Shown here: positions 1-11,900 of the stretch, piece after piece | Layout of the letters: each line of letters begins with the position of its first letter | Position numbering within the stretch: position 1 is the first letter of the stretch | Assembly (NCBI RefSeq): GCF_000417875.1 | Contig: NW_006920869.1 | Location: 1 to 64,000 of the forward strand | DNA length: 64,000 bases | Source of the DNA: Pseudozyma flocculosa PF-1 | Lineage: Eukaryota > Basidiomycota > Ustilaginomycetes > Ustilaginales > Ustilaginaceae | Reading direction: 5' to 3' | The notes under the pieces: model-generated | What the model was told of the DNA's origin: nothing | The model's database searches: none | What the model saw: the letters and a program-made list of their open reading frames with translations, nothing else | Translations under genes and position numbers: made by a program

Positions 1-425
1 TGACGGCGTGGAGGATGGACCAGGTGGTGCTGCAGCCGGTGGCTGGATGGCTGTGACGGCAATGGTTGGCATGGACGTGTTGGTGGTGAGGGGTGATCAG
101 CGGATGTAGTCGTCTCACAGGCTGTAGTTGGCCGTGTCCCCTGTTGTAGTCGCACGTAGACCAACCGTAGTTGCCCGTGTCCTAAGTTGTAGTTGCACGT
201 ACGCCTTGGACTGTAATGGGCTGTGTCCAGGTGTAGTCACGAGTGTCCTCAAGTTGTAGTCACAGGGTCCACCAGCTCGGCTAAAAGTCTAAATTTGTAT
301 TCCCTTTTGGAATTACCAGGGCCCGCTCAGCGCGTCTGGCAGGCCAGCAGCGGCCCGTCAGGGTCCACTCCGGCCAGCAGAGACGAGCGACGCGGCAGTC
401 AAGCGAGCGCCAGGGGTCTTTGGAA

Positions 426-443
426 CCCTAACCCTAACCCTAA
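426..443 (+). repeat. Interstitial telomere-type repeat (CCCTAA)3
   Basis: Three perfect CCCTAA units are present, preceded by AA. TTAGGG is the standard telomere unit in many fungi, including smuts. The C-rich strand reads left to right, as expected if a chromosome end lies to the left. With only three units this is an interstitial or subtelomeric remnant, not a telomere. Confidence 0.7.
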
Positions 444-482
444 GGAAAATTGGCAGTCTAAACTGAGTAGGGCTACTATTCA

Positions 483-515
483 AAAGTTGTTCAGAAATGA
501 CTTTTGAACAACTTT
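483..515. repeat. Inverted repeat, 11-bp arms
   Basis: The arms AAAGTTGTTCA (483-493) and TGAACAACTTT (505-515) are perfectly complementary around an 11-base loop. No coding sequence lies next to it, so a terminator or attenuator role is not supported. It may be the edge or footprint of a small inverted-repeat element. Confidence 0.6.
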
Positions 516-1279
516 CATTATGCTCCCCTACTTGGTTTATTTCTCAAGACATCTTGTAACCGCCTCTCCCTTGCCTGATGCTTTGCGGTCTCACACACCG
601 CCGTACTCTGCTGATCTCTGCGCCAACGCTGCCGCCACTGCTGACCTCGACCTTTGCCGCCGCGTCTGCCTCTGCCTGCCCTGGTTGATGCGTCCTGCTT
701 CTGCCGCCGCCCCTCGACGCTGCCCAACTCCAACTGGTGCGCCGCCCTGCCGCTGCTCGCCCCCTGCCACCTTGACGCCGATGCTTGCTGCCCCTCGCCT
801 TTGCTTGCCATCTTGTTGCTCTGCTCCGCCGCCTCACCACAGCATCTAGACTAGATAGTTGGAATAGATAACATGCACGCCAATTCGATATGACTGTGCT
901 ATCGTGTCACAGCCCTGGCCCAATCGGGGCTGAGCGGCGCAGGCCAGCGGGGCAGAGGATTTCCGGAGCCGAGGTGAATTCTCTCCGCGCGGCCGCAGAG
1001 AGGAATCATCGGGCCGCCAGCAATCCCCTGCGCGTTGGGCGACATCGGCACGCACTGTGCGGCCCCGCAGTTGCTCCTGCTGGCAGGAGGATGCTTCGGA
1101 TCCGCACCGAGGGCCAAGGGCTAGGCTTCGGGCACGACGGTGGCGTCCCACCTCAGAGCAACGCCCTGGGATGACAATGGAGGACAATAGGACAATAGTG
1201 GCCACTCCTGATTGGTCGAGGCAGGGATGCCTTGACACCGTAGGTAGATAGTATATAGCCTAGTCCTCCTCCGCATTGG

Positions 1280-1306
1280 TAGACTGGATGCCCCTCATCC
1301 AGTCTA
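1280..1306. repeat. Inverted repeat, 11-bp arms
   Basis: The arms TAGACTGGATG (1280-1290) and CATCCAGTCTA (1296-1306) pair perfectly around a 5-base loop. A partial third copy of the arm sequence (CCAGTCC) follows at about 1314-1320. No gene association is seen. Confidence 0.6.
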
Positions 1307-2599
1307 GTCAATACCAGTCCTCACAGCTTGCTCTTCTTCCATTGACGTGAGAGCCCAAGGCTACCGTTGCCTAGCAAATATGACGCCTATCGACAGATCA
1401 CCTTGCCAGCTCACTTCCGTAGTCATCCTTGACCGTGGACGCCTGCCAACGGTGCTCACAGCCGCCCCCGGTATCAGCCCGCCATTCCCGAACCTCGCTC
1501 GCGCCTCTGACAGGAGCACCAAAGCGATCGCCCTCCAACGCGCAGAGACTTCTCTGCCCCTTGGATACTCCTCTGCGCACCGCTAGGTCGACCGTTACAG
1601 GGGTCAAAATTCCCTCAAAAATCATGGACGGTCCCCAGCCCTAGCAGATGGCCTGGAAGGCACCCTGACATGCTCAGCAGGCCCAGGAGCACTGTCTGGC
1701 CCTCCCTGGCCCTGCCCAGGCCACCAGGATGGGCCAGGACTGCAGCCTGGCCAGCTGGAAATCCAGGGTAGAACAGGCCAAAACTGCCTGCTGGCCTAGC
1801 TCAGCCATCTGGGAGCAGATCAGGCCCATCTTAGGGTATGTTGTAACCCTGGGACAGGTGCCCATCCCTGGCATTTTTGCAGGATTTTACCTGCCAGCAA
1901 TGGTGCCTTGCCAGGCCAAAAACAGCTGGGAGGGGTGCGAGAAAGGGGGGTCATGATTCCTTCAGACTCTTGTATGTCAATACAAGTCATTATGGCTCAG
2001 AAAGAGTCCTGATACTTTCAGCAAGCTAGAGAAGTTTGTTTGGCCTTGCCTAGCAAGCTCAAGAGAGCAAGCGCATTAGGGCATAGCATTGAAAAGTCAC
2101 TGCAAACCAAAGTCTCTGTCTGAAAAAAGCTCAACCAAAACTCAAATTTCAATTTGAAGTCATACAATGTGACAGGACCTTTTGCGTGCAAAGAGTTGCA
2201 ACTTGGAAGACATGTGCAAAGGGGCATGGTGGATCTCCCCTTTTTTTGGGTTGCAGATTTTTCAAATTTTCAATTTCCCGCCTGGTCTGAGCGGGGAAAA
2301 CTAGGCCGAGCGGCCGCCACACTACAGCGGCGCGCGCGGGCCTCTCCGGGCTGCGCGGCCGCACCCCGAGCTTTTTTGGTGACACAGCGAGACGGCGGGC
2401 TAGCCGCGTCGCAGCGGGCACTCGTCGCAGAACACGATCGCGCGCTCGATGCGAAGGCGGACAATCTAGGTTCGGGCAGGACGATGTCGGTCTATATACG
2501 AGCGGGAGGGTTGATCTTGATCTAGATAGAAAGGCGCGAACGAAGAAGGAAGAACGAGGAGCGCGGAACGAGGAGCGCGGAATGAAGGGGAACGCCCGG

Positions 2600-5500
2600 C
2601 TAGACGGTCCACTGGCGTCGGAACGAGTCGGCGTACCGGCGGAGCAGCGTCTCGTTGATGCGGGGACAGGCGCGGAGGGCGGGGCTCACGCTCTGGGCGC
2701 GCGAGGTGTCGAGCGGTTCGCGGGGCAGGTCGACGCCGAGGGCGGTGCGACGCTCGTCGAGCCGCTCGAGCGCCTTCATGTACGCCAGCATGCGCAGCGC
2801 CGGGTTCTCGTCCTGTCCTCGCTTCGCCGATGAGGAGGCGTGGGCCGTCTCGATGGCACGGCGGTAGGCGGTGGGACGGAGGAAGCGCGCCGAGTCGATG
2901 CGCCCGTGGCTGATGATGCGCGTCCACATCCCTGCCCACTCGTCGACCCGCAGCCGGTGCGGGTTGGCGAGGTGGTACACTTCGACCCTCCGCTTGGGCC
3001 CTCCGTCTGTAGCAGCGCCGACAATGTCGGCCATGGCGGCGCCGCAGACGTCGCTCGGGATCCAGTCGGCGTCGGCCTGCGGGGCGAGAAAGGCGCCGTC
3101 GAGCGACGAGACCGACGAGAGGATGCAGGGCGCCACCTCCGAGTTGGGCTTCCACCATCCCGTGCGCGAGTCGCCCGAGATCTGCGAAAGGCGGTGGATG
3201 GCGAGGCGCGGCGCGTTGGGCAGCGAGGCCACCGTCTCGGCCAGCAGCGCCTCAGAGACAAGCTTGGATGCGCCGTACGCCTCGTTGTCCGTCAGGCGCA
3301 GGCCTGGCTCCAGAGCCACGATCGATTCCGGCAGCGCACCCGCTTGCAGCTCCGTCGGATCCCAGCTGGCGATGCGGGCGGCGGCGACCGACGAGACAAA
3401 GTGGAATTCGATGATGCGCTTGGACGCCGCGCACAGCTCGAGCAGCCTGAGGAGGCCATCGAGGTGGCGCGAGTAGCCCGAGAGGCGCGGGCTGTAGGCG
3501 ATGCGCCAGGCCGAGTGGACGACGGCATCGACGCGCGAGAGGAGCGAGGTGTAGGCGATGCCGTCCCGCAGGCCCAGGCCTGGCGCGCACATGTCGTCCG
3601 TCTCGAGGATCTCGAGCTGGCCCCTCTCGAGAGCAATTCGCAGCGTACCAACGTCGGCCGGAGCGAGGATGTCGTCCGCGAGCGAGTAGAGGCGGTCGTA
3701 AGCGCTGGTCGACTTGCCTCGGCGCGACAAGCAGATGACCGAGTGGCCGCGCCGGACGAGCGAGACGGCCAGGTTCGAGCCGACGGTGCCCGTGACGCCG
3801 GTGAGCAGCACGGTTCGCTTGGTGGTGGCGGGTGCGGCCTGTCGAGCTTCAAAGTTGAGCTGTCTGGCACGCCCCTTGAGGTCGGCGAGCAGCTGTCGGC
3901 ATTCATCCTCGAGGCGCAGCTGCTCTTCGTCGGCAGGTGGACGCTCGATCGTCGTCTCCCGAGGTGCAGCTTCGAGACCTGGGTAGGTGGCCTTCGCCGC
4001 CTCGGCGCCTTGGGATTCGGCATGGCAGAGCTCCAAAACCTGTGCCGCCGCAGCATCGACGGTCGATGCTGTGTAGAAGAGGTCGACGGGCACCTCGACG
4101 TCAAAGGCCTTCTCGATCCTCGAGATGGCCTGGGCCGACGTCAGCGAGTCGAGTCCGAGGTCAAACAGGTCGCGGTCGCCTGCCAGACTCTGGTCGAGCT
4201 GCAGGGCCTGCTCGCATGCCGATCGGATGACCGCGGCGATGGCGTCCAAAGATACCTGACCGCTCGTTGACTCGGTTGTTGCGAGGAGTGCATGAGCTGA
4301 GACGCCCTCGACAGCCTCAGGGACCGACGCTGGTCCGGCGGCTTCGATGATGGAAAGCACCTCCCTGGCGGCCACGCTGATGGTCGAGGCGGTGTAGAAG
4401 AGGTCGAGTGGCAGCTCGACGCCAAAAGCGTCCGACAGGCGGCCAAGGATCTGAGCGGACGAGAGCGAGTCGAGGCCAGCTTCGAAGAGATCGTGGTCCG
4501 GTGCCGGCGCCTGGCTGAGATCGAGAGCCTGCACGCACGCCGATCGCACGGTCGCGACGACAGATGCCAGGCTGACGGCAGGGGCGGTGGCCACTTCGAT
4601 CGACGTGAAGTGTTTGGCATCGCCGGACGGCTGCGAAGACGCAGACTGGACAGTGGTTCCCACACTGGACGAGTACCTGCCGTTCTCGTTGGCATCGACC
4701 GAGGACCCGCGGGACGAGCCCGTGGCCGGAGTGTACACCTCGACGAGGCCTTGAGCAGAGGCAGGCGATCCGCCGAGCGCCGGCTCGCCCTTGAGTACCT
4801 TTTCGGCAAAGAGCAGGATGGAGCCTGCGCCCTCAAGAGCGGGGTGGTGGGTGTGGACCGTCTGGAACGACTGTCCCAGCAGGGCGACCCACTGCTTCTC
4901 GGTGAGCACGGCGTGCTTGCGCGTCTGCGGCCACCAGTCTGGGAACGCGCCAAACAGGTGCTCGATGAAGATGGCGCCCGGTCCCTGCGACTCGAGCAGC
5001 TGCGCGTCGAGCTCCCACGCGTACAGGCACCCGTTGGGGCGCAACAGGCTACGGAAGACGCCCAGGATCATGTCGAGGTCGGTGGCAATGTGCAGAACGT
5101 CGGCGCTCACGACGGCGTCAAAGTGGGCGGCATCGGGAGCGATGGCCGCGCCGAGCTCGCCCGTGACAATGTTGACGGTCGAGATGACGATGCGTTCCGG
5201 GTCGAAGCCGACATCGATGGCCGCCTGCCGGGCCTTGCGCGCCATGCTGAGCGCGACGTCGGTGAGCACGAGCTCAAAGGTAACGCCGAGCTCCCTCTCG
5301 ACGTCCTTGGTGGCGGCGGCCACCAGGCGGCTTAGCTGGCCGGTGCCAGCGCCGATCTCGAGGATCCTGCATCGGTCTCGCCCGGACTGCTTGGCCAGGC
5401 TTCCGATGCGGCGGAGAACCTGCGGGATGGACTTGCCGATGTTTTCTGCGGCGGCCGTCTTGCGGTAGACGTCGGTGAGGATGTCGGGGCAGAAGAGGGC

Positions 5501-8500
5501 CTGGACCGCGGCCTTGCTGTCGCGATAGATGCTCGTCTGCCGCTTGCCCACGCGGTGGATGGCCTCGAAGAAGCAGGCGTACTCGTCGCGCTCCTGGGCC
5601 GTCAGCTCGTAGGTGCTGGGCTCGAGGGAGCGCGCGGCGACGTCCTTGGCCCAGTCATAGTAGCTGCGCTGCGCTGGCTGGACGGTCTCCGCGTCAAAGT
5701 CGCGCAGGCTGTTGCGGCAGTGCACGGCGGCGACCGAGTCGAGCGCCTTGAGAATGCCGTGGTGCAGGCGACTCTTGTGCGGCGGCAGGTAGAGCGGGTT
5801 GCCGTCGGCCGCTTCGCTTCCTGCGCGGGTCGCAGCGCGGGCGAGCACTGATGAAGGGGCCGGCATCGAAGAGGCAGCGTCCTGAGCGTCCGAGGTGACC
5901 GGGAGGACCTCGCTCTGCTTCACGACCTGGAACAGCGTCGACCTCTCGTCGGCGGCATCTGAGCCAGCAACCTCGATCTCGGCGGAGAAAACGCACTGGC
6001 TGGCCCTGTCCCAGGGTGCCAGCGCGACCATCAGCGACGAGTCCCCGCGAGTGATGTACAGCCGATGGGGCGCGTCGAGCGCGACGCTCGACAGCTTGGC
6101 CAGGCTGGATGCTGCGACGGACAGCGGAAGGTCGAAAGATGGATCAGCGACGCGAGCGATGTCCAGAATGTCGGATGGCGAGAGGCAGCTGGGCCCCTGC
6201 CCTTCGACCACGCCCTCCCACTCTGTCGGCGAACACTCGACAAGGTACTTGAGGCAGGTGGGAAGTGGCCCGCCGGTGACGAATCGGGTCCTGGTGTAGG
6301 TCGGTGCTGGCCAGGTCGAAAGTGTCGTAGCGGCCCTGATGCTGGCTTCGACCGTGGCGATCGGCGTCTGGGCGAGCTTGCTGTCGGTGGCGATCAACGA
6401 CAGGCGGGCGAGAGTCGAAGGGCTGTTGGCGGAGAGTAGCGGGCAGAAGGCTAGGCAGTGGACAGCACTCGCCTCCTGTAGCTTGCCAACGCCGGCGCTC
6501 GAGCGAAGGACGTGCTCGATGCTGACGAGCTCGTTTAGCTGCGCGTCCACCGACTTGCAGGCCGAAAGCAAGGCCCCCTCGAGGCCATCGGCACTGCGCA
6601 AAATGCTCGCGATCGCCTCTTTGGGGATCTGTGCTTGCAGCATCACGCCGTCGTCGGTGCGCGAGAGCTGCGTCCAGACGAGCGCGAGCGCGCTAGGCCG
6701 AGAAGCCAGCGCAGCGCCGGCGCCTTGCTGCTCCGAAGCGTCCTCGCCGACTGCCGAGACGGATCGAGCCTTCGCAGGCAGGACGCTCTCGGCCGGCTGC
6801 ATCTTGATACCTAGGCCAAGCTGATCTGCCGAGGCAGGCCTGTGACCCTCGTCGACCTTGCTCGACGGAAGATCTGGCCAGCATCGCTTCCGCTCGAAGA
6901 GGCAGAGCAGCGAGGGCGGAGCACTCGGGGCCTCGCGACGTCGAGAGTCGAGATCCGGGCGGGAGATGCGAAGGCCGGCGTGGAAGAGGAACTGAAGTGC
7001 GAGCAGGACAGGCTCAAAGTCTGTCGGACGACGGGCGAGGGCCAGACACCTGATGTTTGCCAGCTTGCGCGAGGCGAGACCGGTGAGCTGAGCCGAAGGA
7101 CCAACCTCGATGACGAGGGCTGGACGGTGCTGCGTGTGCAGCCTCTCCAGTGCGCCGTCGTACATGACCGGTTCGAGCAGGTGTCGGTGCCAGTGCGGTC
7201 CATCGAGCGCCCCCGCCTGGGCTTCGTCGAATGCAGCTTCGGTCGAGACGAAAGCGGGAGTGGGTCCTGCCGGCGCTTGGCCTCCACTTGTCTTCGACGG
7301 CGCCCAGTCAAGCAGAGGCCCGGCGACACCTTCGAGGCTCTTTCTGTTGTGGTAGGCGGCGGAGACGAGCAGGCGGGTGCACTTGTAGCCGCGTCTGATG
7401 ACCTCGTGCTCAAAGGCAGACACACCAGCCTCGGACCCGCTAAAGGTGAGGGAGTCCGGTCCGTTGTGGGCGGCCAGCCCGACGTTGAGCGCCGGGTCGA
7501 GCGTGGCCAGGACCTCGTCGGCCTGCTTGCGAGTGCACTTGACCGCGACCATTGCGCCGGCCGGAGCCTTGTCGCACAGGGAGCCGCGCAGACAGACGAG
7601 GTCGACGGCATCGTCGAGCGAGAGCCTCCCAGTGGTGGCGGCCGCAGCGATCTCGCCGATGCTATGGCCGATCGCGGCGACGGGCGGTCGACCGAGGTGG
7701 GACCGCAGCCAGGCCTCCATCGCGTACTGCAGGGCGAACAGGTACGGCTGGGCGACCGAGGGCCTTTGCAGGAGTTCCTTGTTGGATGCCAGTGGCGCGG
7801 CGTCGACGATCTCCTTGATGTCCAAGCCCGACTTGGCGAGGATGCGCTCGGCCGCTCGGTCGAACGCCTGGCGGAACGAGGTGCTGGTGTGGTACCAGTC
7901 CTGGCCCGAACCTGGCTCGAGCTTGCCCTGGCCAGAGAACTGGACTGCGTACGGCCGATCCTGTTGCTGCTGCTGCTGCGCCTTGGAGCTGCCCGGCGTG
8001 GGGAAGCAGTCCGACTGTGTCTTGGCGAGGCTGTCCTCGATCTGACGGACGGCTTCGTCCCTCGAGCGAGCGACGATGGCCTGGCCATGGGCATGCTGGT
8101 CCTGTCCGCGAGCTAGGATGACTTCGAGGTCCGCCAGCTTGCACTCGCCCTGCGACAGCAGACGAGCGGCCTCCCGCATCTGCTCGAAGAGCAGGTGGTG
8201 AGACGGCGCGGAGAACTGCAAGAGATGGGCGCGATCTGCAGCCTCGATGATGGCCTGCTCGGCGTCATTGAGTTCTGACGGTGCTCGGCTGACAACGATT
8301 GCGCCCAGGGTGCCTGCGAACCCGATGCCCGAGACGACGGCCTTGTGATTGCCAGTCGGGAGTGGGTTCGTCTGGTCGCATCGCATCAGTGCGGGGACCT
8401 GGTCCCAGCGCGACTGCTGTCGGATCGGACCCGCATGGTGGGGCGGTGCCTCGCCCCGACGCAGGCAGAGCAGAGCCTTGAGCGTGCTGACGATGCCGGC

Positions 8501-11500
8501 GCACTCTTCCGTGTGCCCGAAGACGGCCTTGGACGAGCCGACGACCAGAGGCCGCCCGCGAGGGCGACCCTTGAACGTCTCGATGATGGCGCTCGCCTCG
8601 ATGCTGTCGCCGAGCGGGGTGCTGGTGCCGTGAGCCTCGAACAGGGCGACGTCGGCGGCCGAGATACCGGCCTTGGCCATCACGGCCTCGTACATCCTCC
8701 GCTGCGCCCGGGCGTTGGTGGTGGCCATGGTCGCGGTGCGGCCCTGGTGCGCGCTGGTGGCGGCGTCGATGCAGCCGTAGATGCGGTCCGACGAGACGGC
8801 GGCGTCGCCGAGCCTGCTGAGCAGGAGGAGCGCGCAGCCTTCGCTGGGCACGTAGCCGTCCGAGCTCTTGCCAAACGGCGTCGATGTGCCGGTGGGCGAA
8901 GACATGCCGGCCGACTCGAGGAAGCCCAGGGTGATGGCGCCGATGTGCGTCGTCACGCCGCCGACCAAGGCGTAGTCGCACTCGCCGTTCTGCAGCGCCG
9001 CGACGGCCAGGTCGATGCTGTTGAGGCCCGAGGAGCATGCCGTCTGGATGGTGATCGAAGGTCCCGTCCAGTCAAAGTGGTGGCTCAGCCGGCCGCAGAG
9101 GACCGACTGGTTGAGGCTGGCGCCGGCGTGCTTGTTGTGCTGGTCGACGCCCGCGTGGCGGATGACCTCGTCGTATCCATCGGCGTTCGAGCAGCCGATG
9201 AAGACGCCGACGCGGGCTCCGCGCAGGCTCTGCGGGGCAATCATGGCGTCCTGCAGCGTCTCGTAGGCCACCTCGAGCAGCAGGCGCTGCTGGGGCTTGG
9301 CGTGGAGCGCCTCGTCGTCCGACATGCCAAAGAAGGCGGGGTCAAAGTCCTCCATCCCGCGCTTGCCGATCCAGCCGCAGGGGTAGCGGGGCATGCGCTC
9401 GCCCTCGCTGCCGAGGTAGCTCCGTCGCTCGTCGCTGAGGCGAGAGAAGATGGGCTCGCCGCCAGTTCCGGCGTTGGCATGGAGCGCAGTCCAGAACTCG
9501 TCGACGCTGTTGACGTTGCCCGGAAGCCGAAGACCAGCGCCGACGACGGCGATGCGCTCGCTGGCGGGCTGGGCAATTGGAGAAGGTGCGATCGGCGCGA
9601 CGTCGATCTCGCCATTGCCGGCCGCGTCCCCGGCATCGACCCTGGCGGCGACGTGCGATTTCCGGCTTGCGGCGATCGAGACCCGGATGGACTCACATAG
9701 CTCGCCAAAGGTCTCGGTGGTGAAGAGCAGAGAGGCTTCCAGCTTGACGTCGTAGCGCGCCTTGATCCGGCCAAAAAAGGCGACGGCGCGGCTCGAGTCG
9801 AGGCCGAGGCCGCTGAGGTCCAGAGCATCGTCGACATCCTCGGGCCCCAGCCCGAGCTGATCCTGCACCAGCGTCCGGGCCTCGGCAACGACGAGCCTGG
9901 AGACAGCATCTACGTCGCTGGGAGCGTCTCGCTCGCGCGCCCGCAGCTCCGCCTTGATCTTCTTGCGGAAGGTGGCATTCTTGGACGTGATAGGAAGGTG
10001 GTCGACCACCTTGACGCGGTGGGGCGAGATCCGGGCCGGCGCCGAGACGGTGGCGTTGACCTTGGCCACGGCGCGGGCGATGCAGCGTTGCTGGACCGAG
10101 CGAGGTAATGCCGCGCCCTCGACATCGAGCTCGACGTAGGCCACGAGAGCTCGACTCTGCCTTGCGGTGGCCTCCTGGTCGCCGCAGACAAAGGAGCGGG
10201 CGATGCCTTCGCAGGAGTCGAGCGCCTGTTCGAACAGGCCGGCGAGGACCTTGTCTCCGCTCTCGAGCTGGATCGTATCGTCGATGCGAGAGACAAAGGT
10301 GAACGAGGGGCAGCATGGATCCGCATCGCTGTCGGAGAACTCGACCAGGTCGCCCGTGCCGTATGCGCCCGTGTGTGGCTTGAAGGAGATGTCGCCGCGG
10401 CCATCGAGCAGGTAGTAGCCGCTGAAAATGTAGCTGCTGGCGTCGATGACGAGCTGCCCGACGTGACCGACGAAGCCGCTCGAGGCAAAGTCGCCGGCGT
10501 CAGGCCGGCCGGGGGTCGAGAGCACGTGGGTGAGCTGCATCGAGCGGAAGGCGGAGCCCGAGAGCCGGTCCGAGGTCGCGGGCCGGCCATACGCGGCGAC
10601 ACCGATCTCGGTCATGCCGTAGCAGGGGGCGATGGGGACCGACTCGGCCCGCGCCTGGTGGAAGAGACCGACGTCGATGTCGGCGCCCGCGACGGGGAGG
10701 ATGTCGAGCCTGCGCAGGTGAGGCAGCAGGTCGGCCTCGCCCATCCACGCCTTGACGAGGCCGGGCGTCGCCGCGGCGGCTGTCGCCCGCGAAGCCGGCT
10801 GACGCAGGACGTGGGCGCACTCTTCGCCCAGCAGCCCACGCCTCTGGCCGAGCAGGTCGGGATGGCACGGTAACAGGTAGGTGCCTCCGGTTCCCAGCAC
10901 GAATGCAAACAGCTCGATGTAGATGCTGCAAAGAGGGAAGCACGAGCAGGGTCAGCGCACTCTGGGTCGGCAAGCGGCCGCTTCATCAATGTGCCAGAGC
11001 TGCAAAACAGACTCACCCCATAGCATGGTTGAGCGAGGAGCATCCGAGGACGCGCGGCACGCGGTCAAAGGACACGAGGCCGAGGCTTCCCTCTGCCTGG
11101 AGGTAGAGGAACCTGTGCGTCAGCTCGACCGCTTTGACCGTCTCTCGCGAGATGGCCGACGACGTGAAGAGAACGAGTGCCGGAGAGTCCGGGTCGTCGT
11201 CGAGGTGGGAGAGGTCCAAGCCAGCGTCGGGCAGGCTCAAAGAGCGAGTTGAAGAAGTGGTAGCGCCTGCCAGCTCACCGAGGAGCGGGTCCCGATTCGG
11301 TGTCGCGTTCGACGCAGGCAGCAGCGGCTGGAAGAAGTCGGCAAAGGTGAGGAGCTGCGGACGATGCTGCGATCCCTGCAGTTCGGACGCCAGCGCGGCG
11401 GCTGCGCGGTCGTAGCACTGGGCTGTCTGGCTAGCGAGGACGAGGCTGGGTTGGGCCAGCTTGAGCATGGCCTCGAGGAGGGCGGGGGGCGTGGAGATCG

Positions 11501-11900
11501 AGACGGGGAGCACGGCGACCCTCCAGCCAGCGAGCCAGGCCGCGAACAGGCAGAGGATCTGCGACGGCTGGTTGTACGGCGAGACGAGGGCGAGCGTTGG
11601 CCTTGACGTGGGCCGGCCGTGCACAGTGGGAGTCTTGGTGTGCCCGGGGTCGAGGCTGCGGAGGCGATCTGCGATGCGTGCGACGAGGACGAGGGTATCT
11701 TGGTACGAGAGGGTGGCGTCGTGGGTGGTATCTAGGAGGAAGGCGGCGGCGGCTGCGGACGAGGCTTGCCCATAGTGGGATGAATGGGCGTGAGCGGCGG
11801 TTGGCCGGGGGAAAGTCCGCAGCGACTGGTTCCTGGCTGCCCGCAGCAGGAGCTTGACGGCGTTGGTCGGGGCTGTGGACGCCGCGGTTGCTTGCGTCAT
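2600..11900 (-). CDS. Adenylation-primed polyketide synthase with methyltransferase and reductive release
   Basis: This is a multidomain synthase of about 3069 residues in two exons. Exon 1 is 11900-11017. The 91-bp intron 11016-10926 has a GTGAGT donor, GCTGACC branch site and TTTGCAG acceptor. Exon 2 is 10925-2600. Order by approximate residue: AMP-forming adenylation domain (1-640; A5-like YGMTE, A7-like TGDL, A10-like SKNATFRKK); ACP (GLDSS, ~668); ketosynthase (TACSSG Cys ~925, EAHGTS and FGHTEE histidines); acyltransferase (GHSIGE, ~1383); a region of uncertain fold; methyltransferase (LEIGAGTG, ~2155); two ACPs (GLDSLS ~2446, GLDSLT ~2553); NAD-binding thioester reductase (TGVTGTVGSN ~2671, YGASK ~2846). 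By family logic the adenylation domain loads a carboxylic-acid starter, the KS/AT extend it, the MT C-methylates and the reductase releases an aldehyde or alcohol. No ketoreductase or enoylreductase motif is seen. The adenylation A3 loop is degenerate. The product is unknown. Confidence 0.88.

Larger units (their letters stand above)
1..2599. other. Gene-poor, probably subtelomeric flank
   Basis: No convincing coding sequence is seen. Open frames here are short and lack recognisable domains. Base composition is visibly less GC-biased than the rest of the window up to about position 2280, where GC rises towards the 3' end of the synthase gene. The stretch contains a telomere-type hexamer block (426-443), two perfect short hairpins (483-515 and 1280-1306) and a CCAGG/GGCCAGG-rich section around 1640-1870 that looks like degenerate repeat DNA. 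No transposase or reverse transcriptase motif was recognised. Confidence 0.5.
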
